From Granulosicoccus sp963833195 (lineage in GTDB: Bacteria; Pseudomonadota; Gammaproteobacteria; Granulosicoccales; Granulosicoccaceae), in NCBI GenBank assembly GCA_963833195.1, contig CAWHXF010000027.1, positions 1,674,001 to 1,738,000 of the forward strand: 64,000 nucleotides of DNA. The letters are read 5' to 3'. Numbering within the stretch: position 1 is the stretch's first letter; every line of letters begins with the position of its first letter. The notes under the pieces are model-generated. The model searched no databases. It saw only the letters and a program-made list of their open reading frames with translations, and was not told the origin of the DNA. A program made the translations under genes and the position numbers. Positions 39,980 to 48,719 of this stretch are shown here, one piece after another.

Positions 39980-42367
39980 ATGGTCAACGTGGCGCGTGCG
40001 ATGGAGAAAGAGAACGAACGGGACCGGATCCCCGTGACGGGCGGCTGCGGTTCGTGCTGTGCCGGCGGCGGCGAGGAGCCGCCGACCGCGAGCTCGAGGG
40101 GCGGGCCGGCCCCGTCCGATGCCGGGCGCCGCTTCGACGTGCGCGGGCTCGACTGCATCGAGGAGGTCCGCATCCTGCGGCGCGCGGTCGGCCCGCTCGT
40201 CGGCGGCGACGAGGCGCTCGGCTTCGACGCGATCAACGGTCGCATGAGCGTGCGCGCCTCCGCCGCGCGGGCGTCCGACAAGGCGATCGTCGCGGCCGTC
40301 GCCGCGACCGGCATGAGCGCCGCGCCCGCCGCGGGCGGTACCGCGTCGGCGCCACCCGATCGGGGTCCGCTGTACGCGACGCTCGCCAGCGGCGTCCTGC
40401 TGCTCGCCGGCATCGTGCTGCACCTGGCGGGGCCGGACGGTGCGTCGGGCTGGAGCGCCGCCATCGCCGAGCGCACCGGGCTGACGGCACCGTTCGCGGC
40501 TCGGCTCGCCTGGCTCGGGGCCGTCCTCGCCGGCGTGCGATACGTCCTGCCGAAGGCGTGGTACGCGCTGCGCACGCTGCGCCCGGACATGAACCTGCTG
40601 ATGGTCGTCGCCGTGCTCGGCGCGATCGCGATCGGCGAATGGTTCGAGGCCGCCACGGTCGCCTTCCTGTTCGCGCTGTCGCTGCTGCTCGAGCGCTGGA
40701 GCGTCGGCCGCGCGCGCCGCGCGGTCGAGGCCCTGCTCGACCTCTCGCCGCCGACGGTGCGCGTCGTGCGCGCCGACGGCACCGAGGCCGACGCGGCCCC
40801 TGCCGATGTCGCACCCGGCACGCGCTTCGTGGTGCGCGCCGGGGACCGCGTCGCGCTCGACGGCAGCGTCGTCGACGGCGCGGGCTCGGTCGACCAGGCC
40901 TCGATCACCGGCGAGAGCGTGCCGGTGGCCGTCGGGCCGGGCGACGCGGTGTTCGCGGGCACCGTCAACGGCGAGGGCACGCTCACCGTCGTTGCCGAGC
41001 GAGCAGCCGACGACACGGTCCTCGCGCGCATCATCCGCACGATCGGCGACGCGCACGAGCGACGTGCACCGGTCGAGCGCTGGGTCGATCGCTTCGCGCG
41101 CCGCTACACGCCGGCCGTCATGATCCTCGCGCTCGCGGTGCTGCTGGTGCCGCCGCTCGTCTTCGGCGCGGCGTGGGAGCCGTGGATCTACAACGCGCTG
41201 GTGCTGCTCGTGATCGCCTGCCCGTGCGCGCTCGTGATCTCGACGCCGGTGTCGGTCGTCGCGTCGCTCGCCTCGGCCGCGCGCGCCGGGGTGCTGATCA
41301 AGGGCGGCCAGTACGTGGAGCTGCCCGCGAAGCTCGACGCGCTGGCGCTCGACAAGACCGGCACGCTGACCTTCGGCAAGCCGACGCTCGCCGACGTCGT
41401 GCCGCTCGACGCACCCGACGAGACCACGCTGCTAGGAGAGGCCGCGGCGCTCGAGCGTCGAAGCTCCCACCCGATCGCCGCGGCGATCGTTGCCGCCGCG
41501 GCCGAGCGCGGGGTCGGGCAAGCGCCGGCGGACGACGTCGTGACGGTGGCCGGCAAGGGCCTGTCCGGCCGGATCGGCGCGCGCGTCCTGCGCGTCGGCT
41601 CGTGGCGCCACGTGAGCGAGGGCGAGGAGGGTCTCGCCCGAGCGCGGCAGATCGGGGAGCGCGTCGCCGCGCTCGAGGCGGACGGGCGCACCGTGGTCGC
41701 GATCGCCGAAGGAGATCGCGTTCGCGGACTGCTGGGGCTCACCGACACCGTGCGGCCCGGGGCGCGGCGCGCGATCGCCGAGCTGCACGCGCTCGGGGTG
41801 CGCGAGATCGTCATGCTCACCGGCGACAACGCGGCGTCCGCGCACGCCGTCGCGCGCGAGGTCGGCATCGACACGGTGCGCGCGGGGCTGCTGCCGGCGG
41901 ACAAGGTCGCCGAAGTCGAGGCGCTCGGCGCACGGCACGCCACGGTCGCCATGATCGGCGACGGCGTGAACGACGCGCCGGCCATGGCCCGGGCGAGCTT
42001 CGGCATCGCAATGGGGGCGATCGGTTCGGACGCGGCCATCGAGACCGCGGACGTCGCACTGATGAGCGACGAGATCGAGCGCCTGCCGTGGCTCGTGCGC
42101 CATGCCCGCCGAACCTTGAGCGTCATCCGCTGGAACATCGGCTTCTCGCTGGGGTTGAAGGCGCTGTTCGTGTTGCTGACCGCGTTCGGCGTGGCCTCGT
42201 TGTGGGGCGCGATCGCGGCGGACGTCGGCGCGACGCTGCTGGTCGTGGCCAACGCGCTGCGGCTGCTGCGCGGGCGCGTCGGTCTCCCCGCCGAAGCGGC
42301 CTCCCCCGCCGGGACGCCCGACGGTCGTGTGGCCAACGGCCGCGTGGCCGGGGCGGTGGGTTCGTGA
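39980..42367 (+). CDS. zntA: P1B-2-type Zn/Cd/Pb-exporting ATPase
   Basis: A 795-aa heavy-metal pump. The N-terminus has a Cys-rich patch (GGCGSCCAGGGE) and an HMA-like domain with the DCxxE variant (RGLDCIEEVRILRRAV). Core motifs: TGES in SITGESVPV, the CPC membrane site in VIACPCALVIST, the phosphorylated Asp in LDKTGTLTFG, HP in RRSSHPIAAA and GDGVNDAPAM. The last helices carry Lys (LGLKALFVLL) and Asp (AADVGATLLVV), as in ZntA. ATG 39980 was taken; ATG 40001 gives a longer leader. MerR-controlled; overlaps dsbB (GTGA). Confidence 0.9.
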   Translation: MVNVARAMEKENERDRIPVTGGCGSCCAGGGEEPPTASSRGGPAPSDAGRRFDVRGLDCIEEVRILRRAVGPLVGGDEALGFDAINGRMSVRASAARASDKAIVAAVAATGMSAAPAAGGTASAPPDRGPLYATLASGVLLLAGIVLHLAGPDGASGWSAAIAERTGLTAPFAARLAWLGAVLAGVRYVLPKAWYALRTLRPDMNLLMVVAVLGAIAIGEWFEAATVAFLFALSLLLERWSVGRARRAVEALLDLSPPTVRVVRADGTEADAAPADVAPGTRFVVRAGDRVALDGSVVDGAGSVDQASITGESVPVAVGPGDAVFAGTVNGEGTLTVVAERAADDTVLARIIRTIGDAHERRAPVERWVDRFARRYTPAVMILALAVLLVPPLVFGAAWEPWIYNALVLLVIACPCALVISTPVSVVASLASAARAGVLIKGGQYVELPAKLDALALDKTGTLTFGKPTLADVVPLDAPDETTLLGEAAALERRSSHPIAAAIVAAAAERGVGQAPADDVVTVAGKGLSGRIGARVLRVGSWRHVSEGEEGLARARQIGERVAALEADGRTVVAIAEGDRVRGLLGLTDTVRPGARRAIAELHALGVREIVMLTGDNAASAHAVAREVGIDTVRAGLLPADKVAEVEALGARHATVAMIGDGVNDAPAMARASFGIAMGAIGSDAAIETADVALMSDEIERLPWLVRHARRTLSVIRWNIGFSLGLKALFVLLTAFGVASLWGAIAADVGATLLVVANALRLLRGRVGLPAEAASPAGTPDGRVANGRVAGAVGS

Positions 42368-42834
42368 GCGCCGTGCCGACGATCGACGTGCGACCGAGTG
42401 CCGCCGACGCCGACGAGCGCCGCGCGTTCGCGCTGCTGTTCGCCGCGTGGCTCGTCGCGCTCGGCGCGACACTCGGGGCGCTGTTCATCGGCGAGGTGCT
42501 CGGTCAGACCCCCTGCACGTTGTGCTGGTACCAGCGCATCGCGATGTTCCCGCTCGCGCTGGTGCTCGGGCTCGCCTGCCTGCGCGGGGACGCGTCGGTG
42601 CGCCGCTACGCGCTGCCGTTGGCGGTGGTGGGCGCGGCCGTCGCGGCCTGGCACACGCTCGTCTACTACGGCGTCGCGCCGACGGCGATCGTGCCGTGCG
42701 CGGCCGACGGGCCGTCGTGCGGCGGATCGGCCATGACGATCCTCGGCGGCGTGCCGTTGCCGCTGCTGTCGCTCGCGAGCTTCGCGCTCGTGATCGCTCT
42801 CCTGTTGCCTCTTCCCGGACGTCGTTCCCCATGA
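42364..42834 (+). CDS. dsbB: DsbB/BdbC disulfide-bond formation protein
   Basis: A 156-aa quinone-linked membrane protein that reoxidises DsbA-like partners. The four-helix pattern is present, with the first CxxC in QTPCTLCWYQRIAMFPLAL and the second Cys pair in IVPCAADGPSCGGSA. The start is GTG 42364, overlapping the ATPase stop (GTGA), and the ATG of the DsbA-like gene overlaps its stop. Its place inside a metal-efflux operon suggests the pair protects or rebuilds periplasmic thiols hit by metals. Confidence 0.9.
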   Translation: MSAVPTIDVRPSAADADERRAFALLFAAWLVALGATLGALFIGEVLGQTPCTLCWYQRIAMFPLALVLGLACLRGDASVRRYALPLAVVGAAVAAWHTLVYYGVAPTAIVPCAADGPSCGGSAMTILGGVPLPLLSLASFALVIALLLPLPGRRSP

Positions 42835-43481
42835 ACCGACGAACCCTCGTCCTCTCGACCCTCGCCTTCGCGGCGCTCGCCTTCACCGCCGGCGCGCTGC
42901 TGCTGCGTCCCGAGCAACCGGCACGGGCCGGTGCCGGCCTGCCCGCGGGCTCGCCCCTCGTACGCTTCGGCGCGCCGATCCTGGGCCGGCAGGAGGCTCC
43001 CGTCACCGTCGTCGAGTTCTTCGACCCGGCGTGCGAGGCCTGCCGGGCCTTCCACCCCGTGGTCAAGGAGATTCTCGAGCGCTACCCCGAGGACGTGCGC
43101 GTGGTCCTGCGCTACGCCGCGTTCCACGATGGCTCCGCCGAAGCCCTGGGCATCCTCGAGGCGGCGCGTCGCCAGGACCTCTTCGAGCCCGTGCTCGAGG
43201 CGCTGCTGGAGGCGCAGCCGGTGTGGGCGAACCACGGGCAGCCGCGCATCGAGGCGGCCTGGGAGGCCGCCGCGGCCACGGGACTCGATCTCGAGCGGGC
43301 ACGCGAGGACGCGAACGCTCCGGAGGTGCTCGCCCGGCTCGCGCAGGAGCGCGCGGACGTCGAGACGATCGGGGTCGCGCAGACGCCGACGTTCTTCGTC
43401 GACGGTCGTCCGCTGCTGGACTTCGGCGCCGAGCCGCTGCTCGAGATGGTGCGCACGCAGGTCGAGGCGCGCGGGACTTGA
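42831..43481 (+). CDS. DsbA/DsbG-like thioredoxin-fold thiol oxidoreductase
   Basis: A 216-aa periplasmic protein. The signal/anchor helix is VLSTLAFAALAFTAGALLL. The thioredoxin-like fold has TVVEFFDPACEACRAFHPVV with active site CEAC, a helical insertion, and the cis-Pro loop in GVAQTPTFFVDGRPLLDFG. It is likely oxidised by the adjacent DsbB. Overlaps at both ends (ATGA, TTGA) tie it to the two metal ATPases. Confidence 0.88.
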   Translation: MNRRTLVLSTLAFAALAFTAGALLLRPEQPARAGAGLPAGSPLVRFGAPILGRQEAPVTVVEFFDPACEACRAFHPVVKEILERYPEDVRVVLRYAAFHDGSAEALGILEAARRQDLFEPVLEALLEAQPVWANHGQPRIEAAWEAAAATGLDLERAREDANAPEVLARLAQERADVETIGVAQTPTFFVDGRPLLDFGAEPLLEMVRTQVEARGT

Positions 43482-45970
43482 GCAGCGCCTCGCGCACCGT
43501 CAGGCTCGACCTGCCCCTGCTGCTGCCGGACGTGCCCGACGCGCGCGACGCCTGCGTGCAGCGCGTCGCCGAGCGCCTCATCGCGCGCCCCGGCATCGAG
43601 CGCGTGCACGTCGTCGAGGGCGACGGGACCTCGCCCGCGCAGCTGTGCATCCATTACGACTCGGGCACGCTCGCGCTCGCGCGCATCGAGCGCTTGGCCA
43701 GGTCGGCGGGCGCGACGATCGGCGAGCGCTACGGGCACCTGCTGTGGCCGCTCGTCGGCCGGTCGAACCAGCGCTCCGCGCGTGCGCTCGTCGAGCGGCT
43801 GCGCACCGAGCCCGGCGTGCTGGATGCGTCCGCGAACGCGGGCGGACCGCTGCGCATCGAGTTCGATCGCGAGCTGACGGACGAGGCGACGCTGCGCGCC
43901 GCGGTCGACGGCGAACGCGCACCGACCCGGACGCACGCCGATCTCGACGAACACGCGCACGGTGACGATCGGGAGCACGCGCACGGTGCCGGGGCCGGAC
44001 ACGATCACGCGCACGGCGGCATCTTCGGCGAGCGCACCGAGCTGATCTTCTCCGCGCTGTGCGGCGTGCTGCTGCTCGCGGGCTGGGGGCTGCCGAAGCT
44101 CGTCGAGCTGCCCGACGCGGTGCCGCTCGCATTGCTGGTCGGCGCGTACGGGTTCGGCGGCTGGTTCGCGGTCAAGGAGGCGATCGAGGCGTTGCGCGGC
44201 GGGCGCTTCGAGATCGACTTCCTGATGCTCGTGGCCGCCGCCGGTGCCGCGGCGCTCGGGGAGTGGGCCGAAGGGGCGTTGCTGCTGCTGCTGTTCAGCG
44301 TCGGTCACGCGCTCGAGGGCTACGCGATGGGCCGCGCGAAGCGCGCCATCGAGGCACTCGGCGAGCTCGCGCCGAAGAGCGCGACGGTGCGCCGCGGGGA
44401 GACCACCGAGGAGGTGCCGGTCGAGTCGTTGGCGGTGGGCGACACCGTGGTCGTGCGCCCGAACGAGCGGCTGCCCGCCGACGGCTTCGTCGTCTCGGGC
44501 ACGAGCAGCGTCGACCAGGCGCCGATCACCGGCGAGAGCGTGCCGGTGGACAAGGCGCCGGTCGCGGATCTCGCTGCGGCCACCGCTCGACCTGACGACG
44601 TCGGTGCCGAGTCGCGGGTGTTCGCGGGCACGATCAACGGCGCAGGCGCCCTGGATGTCCGGGTCACGAAGGTCGCCGCCGACTCGACGCTCGCGCGCGT
44701 CGTGACGATGGTGAACGAGGCGGAGACGAACCAGTCCCCGACCCAGCGACTCACCGACCGCTTCGAGAAGGTGTTCGTGCCGGCCGTGCTCGGGCTCGTC
44801 GTGCTGCTGCTGTTCGCGGGGTTCGTCGTCGACGAGCCGTTCTCCGAGACCTTCTACCGCGCGATGGCGGTGCTGGTCGCGGCGAGTCCGTGCGCGCTCG
44901 CCATCGCCACGCCGAGCGCGGTGCTGTCCGGGGTGGCTCGCGCCGCGCGCGGCGGCGTGCTCGTCAAGGGCGGCGCGCCGCTCGAGAACCTCGGCCGGGT
45001 GGACGCGATCGCGTTCGACAAGACCGGCACGCTGACGGAAGGACGGCCACGGCTCGTCGACGCGGTGCCGGCCGAGGGCGTCGACGAGGAGGAGCTGCTC
45101 TGCGTCGCGGTCGCGGTCGAGCGCCTCTCCGATCACCCGCTGGCAGCGGCCGTGGTGACGGGGGGCGAGGAGCGACTCGGCGCGCCGGTCACGGAAGCGG
45201 CGTCGGGGCTGTCGAGCCTCACCGGGCGCGGCGTGCGCGCGACGCTCGCCGGCGAGACGGTGCACATCGGCAAGGACGACCTGTTCGCCGAAATCCAGGG
45301 CCCGGACATCCCGCCGGCGGTCCGGACCGCGGTCGAGCGCCTCGAGAGCGAGGGTCGCACGACGATGATCGTGCGCCGGGGAGAGCGCTACCTCGGGGTC
45401 ATCGGCACGATGGACGCGCCACGCGCCGCCGCTCGGGGGGTGATCGCGCAGCTGCGCGAGCTCGGAATCCGGCGCATGACGATGATCTCCGGGGACAACG
45501 GGCGCGTCGCGGACGCGGTCGCCCGCGAGGTCGGGCTGGATTCCGCGCGCGGCGACCTGATGCCCGACGACAAGGTCGAGACGATCCGGCGACTCGCCGC
45601 CGAAGGGCGCGTCGCGATGGTGGGCGACGGCGTCAACGACGCCCCCGCGATGGCGCACGCGACGGTCGGCATCGCGATGGGTGCCGCGGGCTCGGACGTG
45701 GCGCTCGAGACCGCCGACGTCGCGCTGATGGCGGACGATCTCGAGACGCTGCCCTTCGCGGTGGGGCTGAGCCGGAAGACCTCCGGGATCATCCGCCAGA
45801 ACCTCTGGTTCAGTCTCGGGGTCGTGGTGCTGCTGGTGCCGGCGACGATCTTCGGACTCGGGATCGGCCCGGCGGTCGCGCTGCACGAGGGCTCGACGCT
45901 CGTGGTCGTGTTCAACGCGCTGCGGCTGCTCGCGTTCAAGGACCCGTCGGGGCGGGGGGCCTCGCGGTGA
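43478..45970 (+). CDS. P1B-4-type metal ATPase with His-rich N-terminus
   Basis: An 830-aa pump. Membrane motif SPC (VAASPCALAIATPSAV) and the last-helix HEGST (AVALHEGSTLVVVFNAL) define subgroup P1B-4, known for Co, Fe or Zn export. Catalytic motifs: TGES, DKTGTLTEG, SDHPLAAAVV and GDGVNDAPAM. Unlike typical P1B-4 pumps it has a ~150-residue start that looks like two degenerate HMA folds without CxxC. A His-rich stretch at 153-180 follows, with eight His. The start is TTG 43478, overlapping the DsbA-like stop (TTGA). Metal specificity may differ from the first ATPase in the operon. Confidence 0.87.
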   Translation: MSSASRTVRLDLPLLLPDVPDARDACVQRVAERLIARPGIERVHVVEGDGTSPAQLCIHYDSGTLALARIERLARSAGATIGERYGHLLWPLVGRSNQRSARALVERLRTEPGVLDASANAGGPLRIEFDRELTDEATLRAAVDGERAPTRTHADLDEHAHGDDREHAHGAGAGHDHAHGGIFGERTELIFSALCGVLLLAGWGLPKLVELPDAVPLALLVGAYGFGGWFAVKEAIEALRGGRFEIDFLMLVAAAGAAALGEWAEGALLLLLFSVGHALEGYAMGRAKRAIEALGELAPKSATVRRGETTEEVPVESLAVGDTVVVRPNERLPADGFVVSGTSSVDQAPITGESVPVDKAPVADLAAATARPDDVGAESRVFAGTINGAGALDVRVTKVAADSTLARVVTMVNEAETNQSPTQRLTDRFEKVFVPAVLGLVVLLLFAGFVVDEPFSETFYRAMAVLVAASPCALAIATPSAVLSGVARAARGGVLVKGGAPLENLGRVDAIAFDKTGTLTEGRPRLVDAVPAEGVDEEELLCVAVAVERLSDHPLAAAVVTGGEERLGAPVTEAASGLSSLTGRGVRATLAGETVHIGKDDLFAEIQGPDIPPAVRTAVERLESEGRTTMIVRRGERYLGVIGTMDAPRAAARGVIAQLRELGIRRMTMISGDNGRVADAVAREVGLDSARGDLMPDDKVETIRRLAAEGRVAMVGDGVNDAPAMAHATVGIAMGAAGSDVALETADVALMADDLETLPFAVGLSRKTSGIIRQNLWFSLGVVVLLVPATIFGLGIGPAVALHEGSTLVVVFNALRLLAFKDPSGRGASR

Positions 45971-46071
45971 GGCTCGACGCGGTCGAGGCCAACTACGACC
46001 GGCTGGCGCCGGTCCACGACGTCGTGACCGACCTCGCCTTCCCCACAACAATCAAAGGAATGTTGTATTAA
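45967..46071 (+). pseudogene. N-terminal remnant of a methyltransferase
   Basis: 34 codons starting at GTG 45967, which overlaps the ATPase stop (GTGA). VRLDAVEANYDRLAPVHDVV matches the start of UbiE-like SAM methyltransferases, then the frame ends at TAA just before arsR. It appears that a methyltransferase gene at the end of the metal operon was cut when the arsenic operon joined here. The junction lies near 46040. Confidence 0.6.
46045..46066 (+). promoter_or_regulatory. Candidate ArsR operator
   Basis: An inverted repeat ACAACA (46045-46050) / TGTTGT (46061-46066) with a 10-bp AT-rich centre containing ATCAAAG. It ends 14 bp before the arsR start and is the only AT-rich stretch nearby. 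ArsR repressors bind such short dyads, so autoregulation of the arsenic operon is likely. Confidence 0.6.
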
Positions 46072-46080
46072 ACTGATTTC

Positions 46081-46947
46081 ATGGAACCCGCCGACGCCGC
46101 GTCCGCGCTCGCCGCCCTCGCCCACGAAGGTCGCCTGGCCCTGTTCCGCCTGCTGGTGCGCCGCCTGCCCGGACGCGTGACGCCGTCCGAGCTCGCCGCC
46201 TCCCTCGCGCTTTCGCCGAGCCTCGCGTCCGCGCAGCTCGCGATCCTGTCCCGGGCGGGGCTCGTCTCGCACGTGCGCCGCGGCAAGTCGCTGCGCTACC
46301 GCGCCGAGATCGAGCGGCTCGATGCGCTGGCGCGCTACCTCGTCGAGGACTGCTGCCGGGGCCGTCCCGCGCTCTGCTCGATTCCGACGGTTACCGCCGC
46401 CGTCGCTACCGGAGATTCCGCCGTGGCCAAGCCCTTCAACGTCCTGTTCGTCTGCACGCGCAACGCCGCGCGCTCGCAGATGGCCGAGTCCATCGTCCGT
46501 CACCGGTACGCCGAGCGGTTTCGTGCTTTCTCGGCCGGCACCCTGCCGGCGGACGGGCCCCATCCGGCGGTCCTCGCGCTCCTGGAGGCGAGCGGTCACG
46601 ACGTCGCGCCCCTGCGTTCCAAGTCCGTGGACGAGTTCCTCGATGACGGTGCTCCCCGCATGGACTTCGTGTTCACCGTCTGCGACCGCGCCGCTGCGGA
46701 GGAATGCGCGCGCTGGCCCGGTGGACCGGTGACGGCGCATTGGGGCGTACCCGATCCGCTGGTCGCCCGCGACGCGGAAGCCGGCTTCGGGCTCGCGCTG
46801 CGCACGGCGTTCGGCGCCCTCGAGCGTCGCTTCGCCACCTTCGCCGCGTTGCCGCTCGAGTCGCTGGACCGGATGTCGCTGCAGCGCGAGGTCGACGCGA
46901 TCGGTGGCGTCGAGACCGCCGGGGCCACCGAGGCCGTCAGCGCGTGA
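46081..46947 (+). CDS. ArsR repressor fused to thioredoxin-type arsenate reductase ArsC
   Basis: A 288-aa fusion. Residues 1-100 are an ArsR winged helix (LAALAHEGRLALFRLLVRRL, LASAQLAILSRAGLVSHVRR) with a C-terminal Cys cluster (EDCCRGRPALC) likely to bind As(III). Residues ~118-270 are a low-molecular-weight-phosphatase-type arsenate reductase: nucleophile loop FVCTRNAARSQMAES, and the two redox Cys in FVFTVCDRAAAEECARWPG. The product would both sense arsenite and make it from arsenate. Its operator lies just upstream. Followed 13 nt later by acr3. Confidence 0.9.
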   Translation: MEPADAASALAALAHEGRLALFRLLVRRLPGRVTPSELAASLALSPSLASAQLAILSRAGLVSHVRRGKSLRYRAEIERLDALARYLVEDCCRGRPALCSIPTVTAAVATGDSAVAKPFNVLFVCTRNAARSQMAESIVRHRYAERFRAFSAGTLPADGPHPAVLALLEASGHDVAPLRSKSVDEFLDDGAPRMDFVFTVCDRAAAEECARWPGGPVTAHWGVPDPLVARDAEAGFGLALRTAFGALERRFATFAALPLESLDRMSLQREVDAIGGVETAGATEAVSA

Positions 46948-46960
46948 GCGGCGGCCGAGC

Positions 46961-48077
46961 ATGAGCACGGGTCACGCGAACGCGTTGCCGACCGATCCCG
47001 CGGCGAGCGGGCTCGGCACCTTCGAGCGTTGGCTCTCGGTCTGGGTCGCCGCGGCGATCGGCGCCGGTATCCTCGCGGGACGCTTCGCGCCGGCGCTGTT
47101 CGAGTCGCTCGCCGCGCTCGAGATCGCCGGCATCAACCTGGTCATCGGCGTGCTGATCTGGGCGATGGTCTACCCGATGATGATCGGCATCGACCTCGCC
47201 GCCCTCGGCCGCGTGCGCGAGCAGCCGCGCGGCATCGCGATCACGCTCACGGTGAACTGGCTGATCAAGCCGTTCACGATGGCCCTCGTCGGGGCGCTGT
47301 TCCTGAAAGTGCTGTTCGCGCCGCTGATCCCGGCGGCCGATGCGGATGCCTATCTCGCGGGCCTGATCCTGCTCGGCGCCGCGCCGTGCACGGCGATGGT
47401 GTTCGTGTGGTCGAACCTCGTGCGCGGGGATGCCGGCTACACGCTCGTGCAGGTGGGCGTGAACGACGTGATCATGGTGTTCGCCTACGCGCCGATCGTT
47501 GCGCTGCTGCTCGGCATCAGCGACATCCCGATTCCCTGGGACACGCTGCTGCTGTCGGTGCTGCTCTACGTCGTCGTGCCGCTCGCGGCGGGCGTCGTCA
47601 CGCGCAGGCTGCTCCTGTCGCGACGGCGGATCGGCGGCGCTCGAGCGCTTCCGGGAGCGGGTCAAGCCCGTCTCGGTGCTCGCGCTGCTCGCGACGGTGG
47701 TGCTGCTGTTCGGGTTCCAGGGCGAGGTCGTGCTCGGCCAGCCGCTCGTGATCGCGCTGATCGCGGTGCCGCTGCTGGTGCAGTCCTACGGCGTGTTCTT
47801 CCTGGCGTGGGCACTCGCGCGGCGCGCGAGAGTGCCGTTCGAGATCGCCGCCCCGTGCGCGCTGATCGGCACGTCGAACTTCTTCGAGCTCGCCGTTGCC
47901 GTCGCGATCGGGCTCTACGGGCTCGGGAGCGGCGCGGCGCTCGCGACCGTCGTCGGCGTGCTCGTGGAGGTGCCGGTGATGCTGTCGCTAGTCGCCTGGT
48001 CGAACGCGCGCCGACCGGCCAGCGAGGCCGGTGAACAAGCCGCGCGCGGCGCCGCGATGAAGGGTCGACACACGTGA
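46961..48077 (+). pseudogene. acr3: Acr3-type arsenite permease, one frameshift
   Basis: A ten-helix arsenite exporter. The first part is in one frame (SVWVAAAIGAGILAGRFAPA, ILLGAAPCTAMVFVWSNL with the essential Cys, VGVNDVIMVFAYAPIVALLL). After ~47630 it continues in the next frame (LERFRERVKPVSVLALLATV, APCALIGTSNFFELAVAVAI with the second conserved Cys region). A single-base indel in the CGGCGG-rich stretch around 47610-47640 explains it. Corrected, the protein is ~370 aa, full length. The stop overlaps arsH (GTGA). An exporter is needed for this operon to work, so a sequencing error is quite possible. Confidence 0.8.
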
Positions 48078-48694
48078 TCGATGGCCTGCCCGTTAGCGAC
48101 GATCCACCTCCGAGCGACGATCTGCCCGGGCACCTCGTGCGCGATGCACTGGAGCCGATAGACGCGGCGCGACTCGTCGACCGCGACGATGCCGGTCACC
48201 CGCCGCGCATCCTGCTGCTCTACGGATCCTTGCGCGCGCGCTCCTACTCGCGCCTGGTGGCCGAGGAGTGCGCGCGGCTGCTCGAGCACCTCGGCTGCGA
48301 GGCGACGCTCTACGACCCGCGCGGGCTGCCGCTCGTCGACAGTGTCGAGCCGGATCATCCCAAGGTCGCCGAGCTGCGCGAGCTCGCCGTGCTGGAGGTC
48401 TCCGGCGGCTCGCAGAGCTTCAACGCGGTCAATCAGATGCGCGTGCTCGGGCGCTGGATGCGCATGGTGGTGATCCCGAACCAGTCCTCCGTCCCGAAGG
48501 CCTTCGCCGAGTTCGACGAGGCGGGACGCATGCTGCCTTCCGCGCGCTACGAGCGCATCGTCGACGTGATGGAGGAGCTGGTGAAGTTCACCTACCTGGT
48601 GCGCGGGCGCAGCGACTACCTCGTCGACCGCTACTCCGAGCGCGTCGAGAGCGCCGCGGCGCTGTCGGCCCGCGTGAATCAGCGAGCGCTCTGA
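48074..48694 (+). CDS. arsH: ArsH-like NADPH-FMN reductase with internal deletion
   Basis: A 206-aa ArsH. The flavodoxin-like start is present (RILLLYGSLRARSYSRLVAE, LYDPRGLPLVDSVEPDHPKV), as is the family hallmark end (VSGGSQSFNAVNQMRVLGRW, IPNQSSVPKAFAEFDEAGRM). Between residues 104 and 105 (RELAVLEVSGG) about 45 residues found in other ArsH proteins are missing, including the segment with SPERHG that touches FMN. The frame is kept. ArsH oxidises methyl arsenite; this version probably cannot bind flavin normally. The start GTG 48074 overlaps the acr3 stop. Confidence 0.82.
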   Translation: MIDGLPVSDDPPPSDDLPGHLVRDALEPIDAARLVDRDDAGHPPRILLLYGSLRARSYSRLVAEECARLLEHLGCEATLYDPRGLPLVDSVEPDHPKVAELRELAVLEVSGGSQSFNAVNQMRVLGRWMRMVVIPNQSSVPKAFAEFDEAGRMLPSARYERIVDVMEELVKFTYLVRGRSDYLVDRYSERVESAAALSARVNQRAL

Positions 48695-48719
48695 ACTCAC
48701 CCGTCCGGGACCGTCCGCA

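Noticed and set aside
43112..46051. A 979-codon minus-strand frame opposite the P1B-4 ATPase
   Set aside because: Antisense shadow of a gene with complete ATPase motifs.
30752..48694. Insertion sequences as the cause of the gene damage
   Set aside because: No transposase frame, terminal inverted repeats or target duplications were seen at any broken gene.
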